Shown: positions 9,807 through 19,819 of the stretch, piece by piece
How the letters are laid out: each line of letters opens with the position of its first letter
Numbering within the stretch: position 1 is the first letter of the stretch
NCBI GenBank assembly: GCA_963797835.1
Contig: CAWCRN010000024.1
Location: 310,001-374,000 of the forward strand
Reading direction: 5' to 3'
Source: JBDTSW01 sp963797835
Lineage (GTDB): Bacteria; Actinomycetota; Thermoleophilia; Solirubrobacterales; 70-9
Length of the DNA stretch: 64,000 nt
Made by a program: the position numbers and the translations under genes
The notes under the pieces: model-generated
The model's input: the letters and a program-made list of their open reading frames with translations, nothing else
Told to the model about the DNA's origin: nothing
Database searches by the model: none

Positions 9807-10895
9807 ATGCCAGAGGCGCGACAACTCAACCCGCTGAGCCGGGCCGTCCTGCTGGCGGCCGCGTTGCTGCTCTTTGGGCTGCTGTTCCAGGAGCTGGCGA
9901 CGATCCTGCTCGCGATCCTCATCACGATCCTGCTCGCTATCCCGCTGTCGGCGTGCGCGACCAGCCTCGAGGCCTACCGGGTGCCCAGGGCCGTGGGCGC
10001 GCTCGTCGGGCTGCTGATCGGGATTGGGGTCCTGGTCGGCCTCCTGGCGTTGATCATCCCCTCGTTCGCCGACCAGGCGCAGGAGTTCGTTGACGAGGTG
10101 CCCGCGCTCGTCGCCGAGGTCGAGGAGACGGTCGCGGACATCACCGACTCCCAGCCCAGCGAGGTCGGTGACGAGGTTCAGGACTTCCTCCAGCGCTACA
10201 CGGACGACCCTGGGGAGCTGATCGGCCCGCTTGCATCGCTCGGGCTCAACGTGGCCGGCGTGCTCGGCGCCTTCATCCTGATGCTGATCACCGCGTACTA
10301 CATGGCGGTCCGCCCGGACCCGCTCGTCAAGGGTGTCGCGTCCCTGTTCCCGCCCGAGCGAAGGGGCTGGGCGGAGAACGTGATGGAGCGCCTCCGCGTC
10401 AGCTGGATCGGCTGGATGCATGGCGTCCTCATCGACATGGTCCTCACCGGCGTGTTGCTGTACGTCGGCCTGTCGCTGATCGGGCTCGACTTCGCGGCCT
10501 TCTTCGCCGTCTTCTCGGCGATCCTGGTGCTGATCCCCTACTTCGGTGCGATCGTCGGCGCCGTCCCGCCCACCCTGTTCGCGCTCACCGACTCGCCGGA
10601 GAAGGCGCTCGTGACCCTGATCATCTACATCGCCGTGCAGCAGATCGAGTCGAACCTGACGATCCCGCTGGTGATGGCGAACCGGGTCAAGCTGCACCCG
10701 GCCCTGGTCGCGATCGGGGTCGTCGTGATCGGTCAGCTGTTCGGCTTCATCGGCCTCTTCGTCGCCGTGCCGATCCTGTCCCTGATCGTGATCGTGGTCG
10801 ACGAGGCCTGGGTCAAGCCGATGGAGGCGGAGCGGGGGGTGGTGGATCCACGGGATTCGGCCACGTCAGCTCCTGCGGTTCCTCCCGCATCCTGA
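9807..10895 (+). CDS. AI-2E family transporter (UPF0118/PerM-like)
   Basis: About 362-residue polytopic membrane protein. Two N-terminal helices (residues about 10-60), a helix near 70-95, a soluble amphipathic stretch rich in Glu (VDEVPALVAEVEETV) and four or more C-terminal helices follow the AI-2E transporter pattern, including LVLIPYFGAIVGAVPP and the block VQQIESNLTIPLVMANRVKLHP. The family exports small molecules or works in ion/pH homeostasis; the name does not prove autoinducer transport. The ATG at 9807 gives MPEARQLN; an upstream in-frame start at 9792 is possible. Its 3' end overlaps the convergent acyltransferase gene by 83 bp. Confidence 0.85.
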   Translation: MPEARQLNPLSRAVLLAAALLLFGLLFQELATILLAILITILLAIPLSACATSLEAYRVPRAVGALVGLLIGIGVLVGLLALIIPSFADQAQEFVDEVPALVAEVEETVADITDSQPSEVGDEVQDFLQRYTDDPGELIGPLASLGLNVAGVLGAFILMLITAYYMAVRPDPLVKGVASLFPPERRGWAENVMERLRVSWIGWMHGVLIDMVLTGVLLYVGLSLIGLDFAAFFAVFSAILVLIPYFGAIVGAVPPTLFALTDSPEKALVTLIIYIAVQQIESNLTIPLVMANRVKLHPALVAIGVVVIGQLFGFIGLFVAVPILSLIVIVVDEAWVKPMEAERGVVDPRDSATSAPAVPPAS

Positions 10896-11424
10896 TCACC
10901 CTCGCGGGTACGCCCGTCGCCACCGCGTTGGCGGGGATGTCCTTGGTCACGACGGCGTAGGTGCCGAGCACCGAGTTGTCGCCGACCGAGACCCCCCGCA
11001 GGGCGCATGCGCCGTAGCCGATCCATACGTTCGAGCCGACCTCCACCGGCTTCATGTAGATCCCCTGGGCGCGTATGGGCCGCTCCACCTCGACCATCCC
11101 GTGGTCGAAGTCGATGAACATCGCACGATCGGCGATCACGCACTGCTCGCCGATCCTCACGCGCTTGTAGGCGGAGATCGTGCACTCCTGGCCGATCACC
11201 GTCTTCGGCCCGATCACGACCTCCCCCTGGTGGCAACGGATCTTGGTGCCGTCGCCGATCCACACGAAGCGGCCGAAGCGAACCTTCCCCCGCCGGCTGA
11301 TCTCCAGCTCGAGCCCACGCCCGAAGAAAACCGGGCCGTCCGTCTCCCAGCGCCAGCCCGCGATGGTCAGGTACCGCCGCCACAGGTAGCGCCACAGGAG
11401 GCGGGCGTAGCGCCGGTTGAGCAT
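10813..11424 (-). CDS. Hexapeptide-repeat (left-handed beta-helix) acyltransferase
   Basis: 203 residues. The core (about 45-165) is built of hexapeptide turns such as VVIGPKTVIGQECTISAY, IGEQCVIADRAMFI and VEVGSNVWIGYGACALRG. It ends with VTKDIPANAVATGVPARVIR, the usual close of sugar or xenobiotic O-acetyltransferases. A basic, Trp/Arg-rich N-terminus (LLWRYLWRRYL) precedes it. The putative catalytic His lies in DFDHGM. It probably acetylates a sugar or cell-surface glycan. It is divergent from meaB (67 bp gap) and convergent with the AI-2E gene. The start is uncertain because homologous-looking sequence (SLRFFAAHG) lies just upstream. Confidence 0.8.
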   Translation of the reverse strand: MLNRRYARLLWRYLWRRYLTIAGWRWETDGPVFFGRGLELEISRRGKVRFGRFVWIGDGTKIRCHQGEVVIGPKTVIGQECTISAYKRVRIGEQCVIADRAMFIDFDHGMVEVERPIRAQGIYMKPVEVGSNVWIGYGACALRGVSVGDNSVLGTYAVVTKDIPANAVATGVPARVIRMREEPQELTWPNPVDPPPPAPPPSA

Positions 11425-11490
11425 GCCGTGGGCGGCGAAGAAGCGCAGCGATCGGATCAAGGGGGCGTGGAATCTAGACTGCCTCGCCCC

Positions 11491-12456
11491 ATGGCCGAAT
11501 CGACGACCGCAGCCGAGGGATCGCTGGCCGAGCGCCTGGTCGCGGGTGAGGGCCGGGCCCTGGCGCGCGCGATCAGCCTGGTGGAGAACCGCGAGCCGGC
11601 GGGAGACGAGCTTGTGGCCGAGCTCTATCCGCGCACGGGCAAGGCCAAGATCATCGGCCTGACCGGCCCGCCCGGGGTCGGCAAGAGCACCCTGATCGGG
11701 GCGCTCACGAAGGAGCTTCGCGAGGGCGACGCGCAGGTCGGAGTGCTCTCGGTGGACCCCTCCAGCCCGTTCACGCGCGGCGCGGTCCTGGGCGACCGGA
11801 TCCGCCTGGCCGACCACTTCCTCGACCCGGGCGTGTTCATCCGCTCGATGGCGACCCGCGGCTCGTTGGGCGGGCTTGCCGAGGCCGCGCTCCAGGCCGC
11901 GCTCCTGATGGATGCCTCGGGCAAGGACTACGTGCTGGTTGAGACGGTCGGGGTCGGCCAGGGCGAGATCGACGTCGTCGACCACGCCGACACGATCGTG
12001 CTCGCGCTGATGCCCGGCTCCGGCGACTCGATCCAGGCATTGAAGGCCGGCGTGATGGAGATCCCGGACGTGATCGTCGTCAACAAGGCCGACCACCCGC
12101 TGGCCGACACCATGGTCCGCGAGGTGCGGGCGGTGCTGGCACTCGGCCCGGAGCGCTCGTGGCGCGTGCCCGTGGTCAAGACCGAGGCCACTCGTGGGGA
12201 GGGCATCGCGAAGCTGCGCGAGACGATCTCCGCCCACCGCGCCCACATCGAGGCCGAGGGCACCCTGGCCGAGCGCCGGGCCCGCAACCTGCGTGCCGAG
12301 GTGATCGGAATCGCCGCCTCGCGCATGCGCCGCGACCTCGAGGCGAAGGCGCAGGCCGACCCGGAATGGGCCGGCCTGCTGGACAGCGTCGTCAGGCGTG
12401 AAACCGACCCGGCGAGCGCCGCCCGCAGGCTGCTGGAAAGGATGGAGGATGGCTGA
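11491..12456 (+). CDS. meaB: MeaB, GTPase chaperone of methylmalonyl-CoA mutase
   Basis: 321-residue G3E-family GTPase. The P-loop GLTGPPGVGKSTL lies at about 57-68. Further hallmarks are LSVDPSSPFTRGAVLGDRIR (Mg/switch I), FIRSMATRGSLGGL, VETVGVGQGEIDV (switch III region) and the NKAD guanine-specificity motif (VVNKADHP). MeaB protects and reloads the B12 cofactor of methylmalonyl-CoA mutase. The mutase subunits lie 8 kb downstream at 19.8-22.3 kb, separated by other acyl-CoA genes. The start ATG follows a short divergent intergenic region shared with the acyltransferase. Confidence 0.93.
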   Translation: MAESTTAAEGSLAERLVAGEGRALARAISLVENREPAGDELVAELYPRTGKAKIIGLTGPPGVGKSTLIGALTKELREGDAQVGVLSVDPSSPFTRGAVLGDRIRLADHFLDPGVFIRSMATRGSLGGLAEAALQAALLMDASGKDYVLVETVGVGQGEIDVVDHADTIVLALMPGSGDSIQALKAGVMEIPDVIVVNKADHPLADTMVREVRAVLALGPERSWRVPVVKTEATRGEGIAKLRETISAHRAHIEAEGTLAERRARNLRAEVIGIAASRMRRDLEAKAQADPEWAGLLDSVVRRETDPASAARRLLERMEDG

Positions 12457-12682
12457 GGGCGCCGGCAGGGCCGCCGAGAACGCCGATCAGGACGCGCAGA
12501 CGATCACCGCGCGCCCGGCGGCCCAGTTCAAGCTGCCCTCAGGCGGCGGCCGACCAGTCGTAGGGATGGGGGCCGGACCCGGCCGGGCGCAGCGGTACGA
12601 CCTTGCGATCGCGATGCCCGAACTCGTCACGGACCACCTTCACCTCGGACCACTCGTCGAGCGCAGCGAAGGCGTCGGTTAG
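12449..12682 (+). CDS. Possible small ORF after meaB, no recognised function
   Basis: An ATG inside the meaB end (ATGGCTGA overlap) opens a 77-codon frame beginning MAEGAGRAAENADQDAQTIT. The overlap looks like translational coupling, but there is no recognisable domain. The second half of the frame overlaps the convergent small gene at 12539-12745, so one of the two may be spurious or the true product shorter. It could also be the start of a truncated gene. Confidence 0.25.
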   Translation: MAEGAGRAAENADQDAQTITARPAAQFKLPSGGGRPVVGMGAGPGRAQRYDLAIAMPELVTDHLHLGPLVERSEGVG

Positions 12683-12745
12683 CTGCAGCGCGAGCCGCGA
12701 GGGCTTGCGGTTGCGGCGGGCCAGGCGCTCCTCCGATGCTGCCAT
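12539..12745 (-). CDS. Small basic conserved-looking hypothetical protein
   Basis: 68 residues from the ATG giving MAASEERLARRNRKP. A GGAGGGG-type ribosome-binding site lies about ten bases upstream on this strand. The sequence starts with a charged helix (SRLALQLTDAFAALDEWSEVK), then a basic strand and ends PYDWSAAA. No domain is recognised. The in-frame longer version from 12814 lacks a ribosome-binding site. It stands alone between convergent meaB and the acyl-CoA dehydrogenase gene. Confidence 0.45.
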   Translation of the reverse strand: MAASEERLARRNRKPSRLALQLTDAFAALDEWSEVKVVRDEFGHRDRKVVPLRPAGSGPHPYDWSAAA

Positions 12746-12874
12746 TTCGAGTAACCCCTCCTCGTGGGTGGCAGGAACGGCGCCCACTCTAGGCACGCCG
12801 TGGGACGGATCCACCGGGCGTCGGCCGACAAACCCGCAAATCGGGAGGAAAACGTCGCCTGGGGCGTGCGTGGC

Positions 12875-14020
12875 TCAGCAGCCGAGCTGCCGCGCGATCA
12901 CCATCTGCTGGACCTCGTCCGTGCCCTCGCCGATCGTGAGGATCTTGGCGTCGCGGTAGAAGCGGCACACCGGGTACTCCTCGATGTAGCCGTAGCCGCC
13001 GTGGATCTGCACCGCCTCCTCGGCCGCGCGGACCGCGAGGCGGCCCGTCTTCAGCTTCGCCTGCGCGGCCGTGAGCGTGAAGGGCTCGTCCCGGTCCTTC
13101 ATCAGCGCCGCCTTGTAGGTCAGAAGGCGAGCTGCCTCGAGCTCGGTGGAGATGTCTGCGATCTTCGCCTGGATCGCCTGGAACTTCGAGATCGGCCGGC
13201 CGAACGCGCGCCGCTCCTTCGCGTAGGAGATCGCCTCGTCCAGCGCACCCTGGGCGAGCCCGAGGCCCATCGCGGCGACGCCGATCCGGCCGCCGTCGAG
13301 GATGTGCAGGAACTGCTTGAAGCCCTCGCCACGGCGGCCGAGGAGGTTCGATTCGGCCACGCGGCAGTCGTCGAACGCGAGCGGGCGAGTGTCGGAGGCG
13401 TTCCAGCCCATCTTCCGGTACGCCTCGCCCACCTCGTAGCCGGGCGTCCCGTTGGGGACGATGATGTTGGAGATCTCCGGTGCGCCGTTCCCGCGGCCCG
13501 TGACCGCCGTGATCGAGACGCAGGCGGTGATGTCGGTGCCCGAGTTGGTGATGAACTGCTTCGCGCCGTTGATCACCCACTCGCCGTCGTCGAGCTCCGC
13601 GGTGGTGCGGGTGGCCCCGGCGTCCGAGCCCGCCTCGGGCTCGGTGAGCCCGAACGCGGCCAGGCGCCGTCCGGCGCACAGCTCGGGGAGCCACTCGTCG
13701 CGCTGCTCGTCGGTGCCCCAGAGATGGATCGGCATCGTGCCGAGGGAGGTGTGTGCGGCGACCGTGATGCCCACCGACGAGTCCACGCGTGCCAGCTCCT
13801 CGATCGCCAGCGCGTAGGCAAGGGTGTCGGCGCCCCCGCCCCCGTACTCCTCGGGGAAGGGAATGCCCATCAGGCCCAGCTCGCCCATCTTGGCCACGAT
13901 CTCGTAGGGGAAGCTCTTCGTCCGGTCGAGCTCCTCGGCGACCGGGCGCACCTCCTGGTCGGCGAAGTCGCGGACGGTGTCGCGCAGCAGCCGCTGCTCG
14001 TCGCTCAGCTCGAAATCCAC
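12875..14020 (-). CDS. Acyl-CoA dehydrogenase
   Basis: 381 residues, the normal length of short/medium-chain acyl-CoA dehydrogenases. The N-terminal helical domain begins FELSDEQRLLRDTVRDFA. The middle beta-domain has the signature FGLTEPEAGSDAG, and the C-terminal domain has RIGVAAMGLGLAQGALDEA and QIHGGYGYIEEYPV. The catalytic base is the Glu of TIGEGTDEVQQ near residue 366, placed as in butyryl/short-chain enzymes. Electrons would go to the ETF encoded at 24.4-26.2 kb. Chain-length preference is unknown. It is transcribed in the same direction as, and 53 bp after, pepA. Confidence 0.93.
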   Translation of the reverse strand: MDFELSDEQRLLRDTVRDFADQEVRPVAEELDRTKSFPYEIVAKMGELGLMGIPFPEEYGGGGADTLAYALAIEELARVDSSVGITVAAHTSLGTMPIHLWGTDEQRDEWLPELCAGRRLAAFGLTEPEAGSDAGATRTTAELDDGEWVINGAKQFITNSGTDITACVSITAVTGRGNGAPEISNIIVPNGTPGYEVGEAYRKMGWNASDTRPLAFDDCRVAESNLLGRRGEGFKQFLHILDGGRIGVAAMGLGLAQGALDEAISYAKERRAFGRPISKFQAIQAKIADISTELEAARLLTYKAALMKDRDEPFTLTAAQAKLKTGRLAVRAAEEAVQIHGGYGYIEEYPVCRFYRDAKILTIGEGTDEVQQMVIARQLGC

Positions 14021-14043
14021 GCCGGGAACTTAGCTGGCGTCAG

Positions 14044-14070
14044 GCGCCGGCCGGCGCGGGGCTTCGCCCC
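14044..14070 (-). terminator. GC palindrome and hairpin between pepA and the acyl-CoA dehydrogenase gene
   Basis: Just after the pepA stop there is a GGGGC-TTC-GCCCC hairpin (14058-14070), next to a perfect 14-bp palindrome (14044-14057, GCGCCGG core). No U-run follows, so this is a weak terminator candidate or an mRNA-stability element. Confidence 0.35.
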
Positions 14071-14073
14071 GGG

Positions 14074-15531
14074 CTACGCGGACAGCTCGCGCGCCAGCGC
14101 GACCAGCAGGCGCACCCCAAAGCCTGTGGCGCCGTTGCCCACGTACTCGCGGCCGACGTCCCAGGCGGTGCCGGCGATGTCGAGGTGGACCCACGGCCTC
14201 CCGTCGACGAACTCCTCGAGGAACGAGGCGGCGTAGATCGTGCCCGCCTTGCGCTTCGCCGAGGCGTTGGTCAGGTCGGCGACGGTGCCCTTCGTCAGCT
14301 CCTTGAACTCCTCGTGGAGCGGCAGGCGCCAGGCCAACTCACCGGTTCGGCTGGCGGCCGCGCCGACCTCCTCGGCCCAGGCGTCGTCGTTGGAGATCAG
14401 CGCCGCGTAGGTGGAGCCGAGAGCCACGAGGACCGCGCCGGTGAGGGTGGCGAGGTCGACCACGCGCTCGGCGCCGAGCTCGCGGACGCAGTACGTGAGC
14501 GCGTCGGCGAGGATCAGCCGCCCCTCGGCGTCCGTGTTGTTGACCTCGACGGTCTTGCCGTTGAGCTGGGTGATGATGTCTCCCGGGCGGGTGGCGGTGC
14601 CGCTGGGCATGTTCTCCGTCGCCGGGATCGCGGCGGCGATGTTCAGGGGGAGGCCGAGCTCGGCGATGGTCGCCACCGCCTCGAGCACGGCGGCGCCCCC
14701 CGACATGTCCATCTTCATCTCCTCCATCTTGGCCGCGGGCTTGATCGAGATCCCTCCCGAGTCAAAGGTGACGGCCTTGCCCACGAGTCCTAGCGGCGCG
14801 GCATCGGACCCGCCGCCCGAGTAGCGCAGCGCGATCAGGGCGGGCTCCTCCGCCGTCCCCTTGGACACCGCCTCCAGCCCGCCCATGCCCAGCTCCGAGA
14901 TCCGGGTGCGATCGAGAACCTCGACGGAGACCGGCTCGAACGACGCGGAGATCTGACGGGCCCGCTCGGCGAGGTAGGTCGGGTTGAGGACGTTGGCCGG
15001 CAGGTCCTGAAGCTCCCGGGCTCGATTGGCCCCCTGGGCGGCGGCGAGGGCGAAGCGGGCCTCGTCGGCGAGAGCGTCGACGTCGGCCGAGTCGGGGGCG
15101 AGCAGGAGCAGGCGATCGATGGATGGCGGCGGGGGGTCGTCCTCCTCGCGGGCCTTGTAGCGGTCGAAGCGGTAGCCGGCGAGGATCGTGCCCTCGACGA
15201 TCGCGGCACCGGCGATGGGGAGCTCGACGCTGGACGAGCTCTCGGGCAGCGCCCAGGACAGCGAGGCCACCTCCAGCGACGCGCCCTGTTTGGCTGCGAC
15301 AGCCGCCGCGACTCGGAGCCGTTCGGCGTCGAGGTCCTCGCGCTTTCCGAGGCCCACGACCAGAACGCGCTCCGACGCGCTGGGGCGCAGCAGCCGGGTC
15401 TTCTTGAAGGCGGTCTTGACGTCGGCTGCGCCCGGCAGCTCGGCCAGGCCGGGCGGGAGGGACTCGCCATCGGGGAGGCCGAGGACGTGGAGATCGGCCT
15501 CGGCGGAGCCGGTGACGACGTCTACCTGCAT
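14074..15531 (-). CDS. pepA: Leucyl aminopeptidase, M17 family
   Basis: 485-residue cytoplasmic aminopeptidase. The C-terminal catalytic domain shows LVGKAVTFDSGGISIKP (metal-binding Lys and Asp), MDMSGGAAVLEA, NTDAEGRLILADAL (the M17 signature, with metal ligands Asp and Glu and the active-site Arg) and the closing IAGTAWDVGREYVGNGATGFGVR. The N-terminal domain (about 1-160) is the variable macro-like domain. It releases N-terminal amino acids from peptides and uses two divalent metals. The ATG at 15531 lies 74 bp from the divergent thiolase start. The longer frame upstream has no family similarity. Confidence 0.93.
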   Translation of the reverse strand: MQVDVVTGSAEADLHVLGLPDGESLPPGLAELPGAADVKTAFKKTRLLRPSASERVLVVGLGKREDLDAERLRVAAAVAAKQGASLEVASLSWALPESSSSVELPIAGAAIVEGTILAGYRFDRYKAREEDDPPPPSIDRLLLLAPDSADVDALADEARFALAAAQGANRARELQDLPANVLNPTYLAERARQISASFEPVSVEVLDRTRISELGMGGLEAVSKGTAEEPALIALRYSGGGSDAAPLGLVGKAVTFDSGGISIKPAAKMEEMKMDMSGGAAVLEAVATIAELGLPLNIAAAIPATENMPSGTATRPGDIITQLNGKTVEVNNTDAEGRLILADALTYCVRELGAERVVDLATLTGAVLVALGSTYAALISNDDAWAEEVGAAASRTGELAWRLPLHEEFKELTKGTVADLTNASAKRKAGTIYAASFLEEFVDGRPWVHLDIAGTAWDVGREYVGNGATGFGVRLLVALARELSA

Positions 15532-15604
15532 GAGCTGTGTTCTAGCATTGCCCACCCTCGAGCCCCCGGCCCATCGCGGGGTTTCATCCACAAGGAGCAG
15601 CCGC

Positions 15605-16789
<1,185 letters not shown>

Positions 16790-16793
16790 CGCG

Positions 16794-17603
16794 ATGGCCG
16801 CGCGAGCGGCTGCGTTCTTCGACCTGGACAAGACCCTGATGGCGGGGTCGTCCGGCATGGTCTGGGCGCGGGTGTCCTACGACGCGGGGGGGATCTCGCG
16901 GCGTCTGATGGCGCGCTGGGCCATGGACCACCTCCGCTACCGGCTGCGCGGCTCGAGCGACGAGGCGGCGGCACAGGTCATGGCCGAGGTCCAGGAGCTG
17001 CTGCGCGGGACGCCGGCGCGAGACCTGGAGCGGCTGGCCCCCCTGGTGCTGGCAGGCGTCCTGCCGCGGATCTACCCCCAGATGCTCGACGAGGTGCACG
17101 CCCACCAGGACGCGGGTCGTGCGACGTTCATCATCTCCGCGGCAGGGGTGGAGCTGGTCGAGATGCTCGCCCGGGTCCTGGGGATGGACGGTGGGATCGG
17201 GACCCGCTACGCGGTGGACGCCGAGGGGCGCTTCACGGGCGAGCTGGACGGGCCCTTCATGTACGGGGAGGGCAAGGTGGACGCGCTTCGCCGCTACGCG
17301 GACGAGCACGACCTCGACCTCGCCGAGTCCTTCGCCTACACCGACTCGGCATCCGACCTGCCGATGCTGCGCGCGGTCGGCAACGCGGTGGTCGTGAATC
17401 CGGACGAGGCCCTCCTCGAGGTCGCCCGTGCGGAGGGCTGGCAGGTGATGCGCTTCGAGAAGCTCGGCCGGCGCCTCGTGGTGGCCGGGGCCGCCCTCGG
17501 GGCGGTCGCCGTGGGCGGGATCGGCAGCGCGCTCGCCTCCCGTCGCCGCACGTCGACTAGGGTCCGCGCGCGACGTGGACGAGCAGCTCGCATTCGCAGG
17601 TAG
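16794..17603 (+). CDS. HAD-IB family phosphatase (SerB-like) with C-terminal membrane anchor
   Basis: 269 residues. HAD motif I is FFDLDKTL (nucleophile Asp10, Asp12), motif II is in FIISAAG, and motif III/IV is in AYTDSASDLPML. This resembles the SerB/CicA type HAD-IB phosphatases often found near lipid acyltransferases. The C-terminal 45 residues include a hydrophobic segment (LVVAGAALGAVAVGGIGSALA) and an Arg-rich tail, suggesting membrane association. The 3' end overlaps the amidase gene by 29 bp. Substrate unknown: phosphoserine, a glycerophosphate or similar. Confidence 0.85.
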   Translation: MAARAAAFFDLDKTLMAGSSGMVWARVSYDAGGISRRLMARWAMDHLRYRLRGSSDEAAAQVMAEVQELLRGTPARDLERLAPLVLAGVLPRIYPQMLDEVHAHQDAGRATFIISAAGVELVEMLARVLGMDGGIGTRYAVDAEGRFTGELDGPFMYGEGKVDALRRYADEHDLDLAESFAYTDSASDLPMLRAVGNAVVVNPDEALLEVARAEGWQVMRFEKLGRRLVVAGAALGAVAVGGIGSALASRRRTSTRVRARRGRAARIRR

Positions 17604-18979
17604 CGCCCGCCTGGCCGAGCTCCTGGGCGCCCGCCAGATCTCGTCGCGGGAGCTGACCGAGCTCTATCTGGAGCGAATCGAGGGTCTCGATCCCCAGCTG
17701 AACGCCTACTGCCTGGTGCTCGCCGACGAGGCCCTGGCGCAGGCCGACGAGGCCGACCGGCGCCTGGCGGCCGGGGAGAGCGCGCCGCTCCTCGGGGTCC
17801 CTATCGCGATCAAGGACGTCGAGGACATGGCCGGGCAGCCGACGCGCCTGGGCACGGGCGCGTTCGACGGTGTCGCCGCCGACGACTCGCCGATGGTCGC
17901 GCACCTCCGCACCGCCGGGGCCGTCTTCCTCGGCAAGACGAACCTTCCGGAGCTGGCGATCTGCGGCTTCACCGAGTCGAAGACGTGGGGCGTGACTCGG
18001 AACCCCTGGAACACGGAGCGAACGACCAGTGGCTCGAGCGGCGGCAGCGCGGCCGCCGTTGCCGCCGGCCTCTGCGCCGCGGCGTCCGGATCAGACGGGG
18101 CGGGGTCGATCCGCAACCCCGCCGCGTTCTGCAACCTGTTCGGCCTCAAGCCCCAGCGGGGGCGTATCCCGTTCCGCCCGGCCGACCATTGGCGGGGCAT
18201 GTCCGTGACCGGCTGCGTGACGCAGACGGTGCGTGATACAGCCCTGTGGCTTGACGCGACGATGGCCGCCGGCGGCGAGCCCGGCGCCCCGCCCCCGCCG
18301 GAGCGTCCCTACGTCGAGGCGGCCGCGAGCGCCCCTCCGAAGCTGCGCGTCGCCCTCTCGACGAAGCCCGTGCGGGCGGCCGCGCCTCCGATCGTCACCG
18401 ACGAGGTCAAGCGCGGCGTCCGCGACGCGGAGGACCTGCTGCGCTCGCTCGGCCACGACGTCGCCGAGCATGACCCCGCCTACGGGCTCGCCGGCAACAA
18501 CGTCGTGCCCCGCTATCTCGGCGGCATCCACGAGGACGTGGAGGCCGTGCCCAGCCCCGAGCGCCTCGAGGCACGCACGCGGGGCTTCGGGCGCCTGGGC
18601 TCGCTCTACCCCGGAGGGGTGGTCAGCAGGGCGGTGAGGGCCGGGGAGAAGGACGCACGGCGGATCAACGCGCTCTTCGACGACTTCGACGTGCTGATCA
18701 CGCCGGTCGTCGGCGAGGTCGCCTTCCCGGTCGGCCGCTGGGAGGGAAGGGGGGCCCTTCGGACCCTGCTCGGGATGAGCCCGCAGCTTCTGCTTCGCCC
18801 CGATCTGGAACCACACGGGCCAGCCCGCCGCCGCCGTCCCGATCGGCTTCACCGACGACGGCCTTCCACGCTCGGTGCAGCTCGTCGTCCCGCCGAACCG
18901 CGAGGACCTGCTGCTCTCCCTCGCCGCCCAGATCGAGGCCGAGAAGCCCTGGGCGGACCGCCGCCCGCCGGTCTCCTGA
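17575..18979 (+). CDS. Amidase signature family hydrolase (apparent frameshift near 18783)
   Basis: Ser-Ser-Lys amidase of about 467 residues after repair. Visible are the catalytic Lys (IAIKDV, about 80), the Gly/Ser signature TTSGSSGGSAAAVAAG (about 150-165) and the Ser nucleophile in SGSDGAGSIRNPAAF (Ser178), followed by GLKPQRGRIP. Near the C-terminus the frame breaks in CCGCAGC. Removing one base restores SFCFAPIWNHTGQPAAAVP, the expected segment. The GTG start overlaps the HAD gene. It may act on a small amide; glutamyl-tRNA amidotransferase GatA is less likely because no gatB or gatC is nearby. Confidence 0.85.
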
Positions 18980-18987
18980 CCTCCGGG

Positions 18988-19746
18988 CTACGGACAGCCG
19001 TTCGCGCCCGAGGGCCCGCAGCGCCAGCTGATGCCGTCGAGCGCGACGAACTGCTCCATGCTGGCGTACGTGGGGTAGCCGGGGAGGGCCGCGATCGTCC
19101 CGTTGGCGAAGACGTCGATCCGTCCCGGCAAGTTGTTCGAGGTGACCGGGAACTGCGCCCTGAACTGCGGGCGGTACCCGTCCGGCAACCCGCCGACCGC
19201 AACGATGTTCTCGTCGAGCCCGGGGATGGCACCGCATGCGTTGGGCACCCCATCGACGGCCTTGGCCACACCACGAAGATGGACGACGCCGTCGTCGTCG
19301 CGGAAGTACGCGGGATCGGCGAACCCGCCCAGGAAGCTCGTCCAATTGCAGGAGGCACCGAGGGAGGCGTCGTTGAGATCCAGAAGGGTCCAGCCATCCG
19401 AGCCGACCTCCTGGAACTGGGCGGAGTCCTTGCCGTCGAGGGTGTCGGCATCGCCCGCGTCGGTGGCGTTCGGGACCGCTCCCAGCGTCGACTCGGCGAT
19501 GTCCCCGCCGACCAGCTCGTCGTTGGGCACCAGCTCGGACTGGATCGAGTCGGGGGCAAGGCGGGTGCTGTCGACGCTCGCCGGGGCGAGGTCCTCCGTC
19601 TTCACGTTCGCGTCCTTGATGTGCTTCGACTTGACGCTGTTGGGCGCGAGGGCGGCCGCGTAGGCACCTGCCCCGAGGGCGATGAAGAGCGCGATCAGCC
19701 CCAGGACGTTTCCAACGAGCGGGTCACTGCGAAACCGGGCGAGCAA
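18988..19746 (-). CDS. Secreted or membrane-anchored protein with degenerate D/S repeats
   Basis: 252 residues from a TTG start preceded by an AGGAGG ribosome-binding site. An N-terminal hydrophobic segment (NVLGLIALFIALGAGAYAAALA) acts as signal or anchor. A low-complexity, Asp/Ser-rich stalk follows (SVKSKHIKDANVKTEDLAP and DADTLDGKDSAQFQ), then a C-terminal domain of about 130 residues with two or more Cys. Similar stalk phrases recur in Thermoleophilia surface proteins as far as I recall. Function unknown. It is convergent with the amidase gene (8 bp gap) and divergent from the mutase gene. Confidence 0.7.
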   Translation of the reverse strand: MLARFRSDPLVGNVLGLIALFIALGAGAYAAALAPNSVKSKHIKDANVKTEDLAPASVDSTRLAPDSIQSELVPNDELVGGDIAESTLGAVPNATDAGDADTLDGKDSAQFQEVGSDGWTLLDLNDASLGASCNWTSFLGGFADPAYFRDDDGVVHLRGVAKAVDGVPNACGAIPGLDENIVAVGGLPDGYRPQFRAQFPVTSNNLPGRIDVFANGTIAALPGYPTYASMEQFVALDGISWRCGPSGANGCP

Positions 19747-19819
19747 TGGGACCTCCTGCCGTAGACCCAGGGAGCTTAGCTCGCTGTCACCGGCCCCCCG
19801 CGGCCCTAGACTTTCCGGC

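Noticed and set aside
10813..12246. Long minus-strand frame of 477 codons across meaB
   Set aside because: Only the last about 203 codons match a family (hexapeptide acyltransferase). The upstream part is antisense to meaB and has the Arg/His/Asp-rich composition typical of shadow frames in GC-rich DNA.
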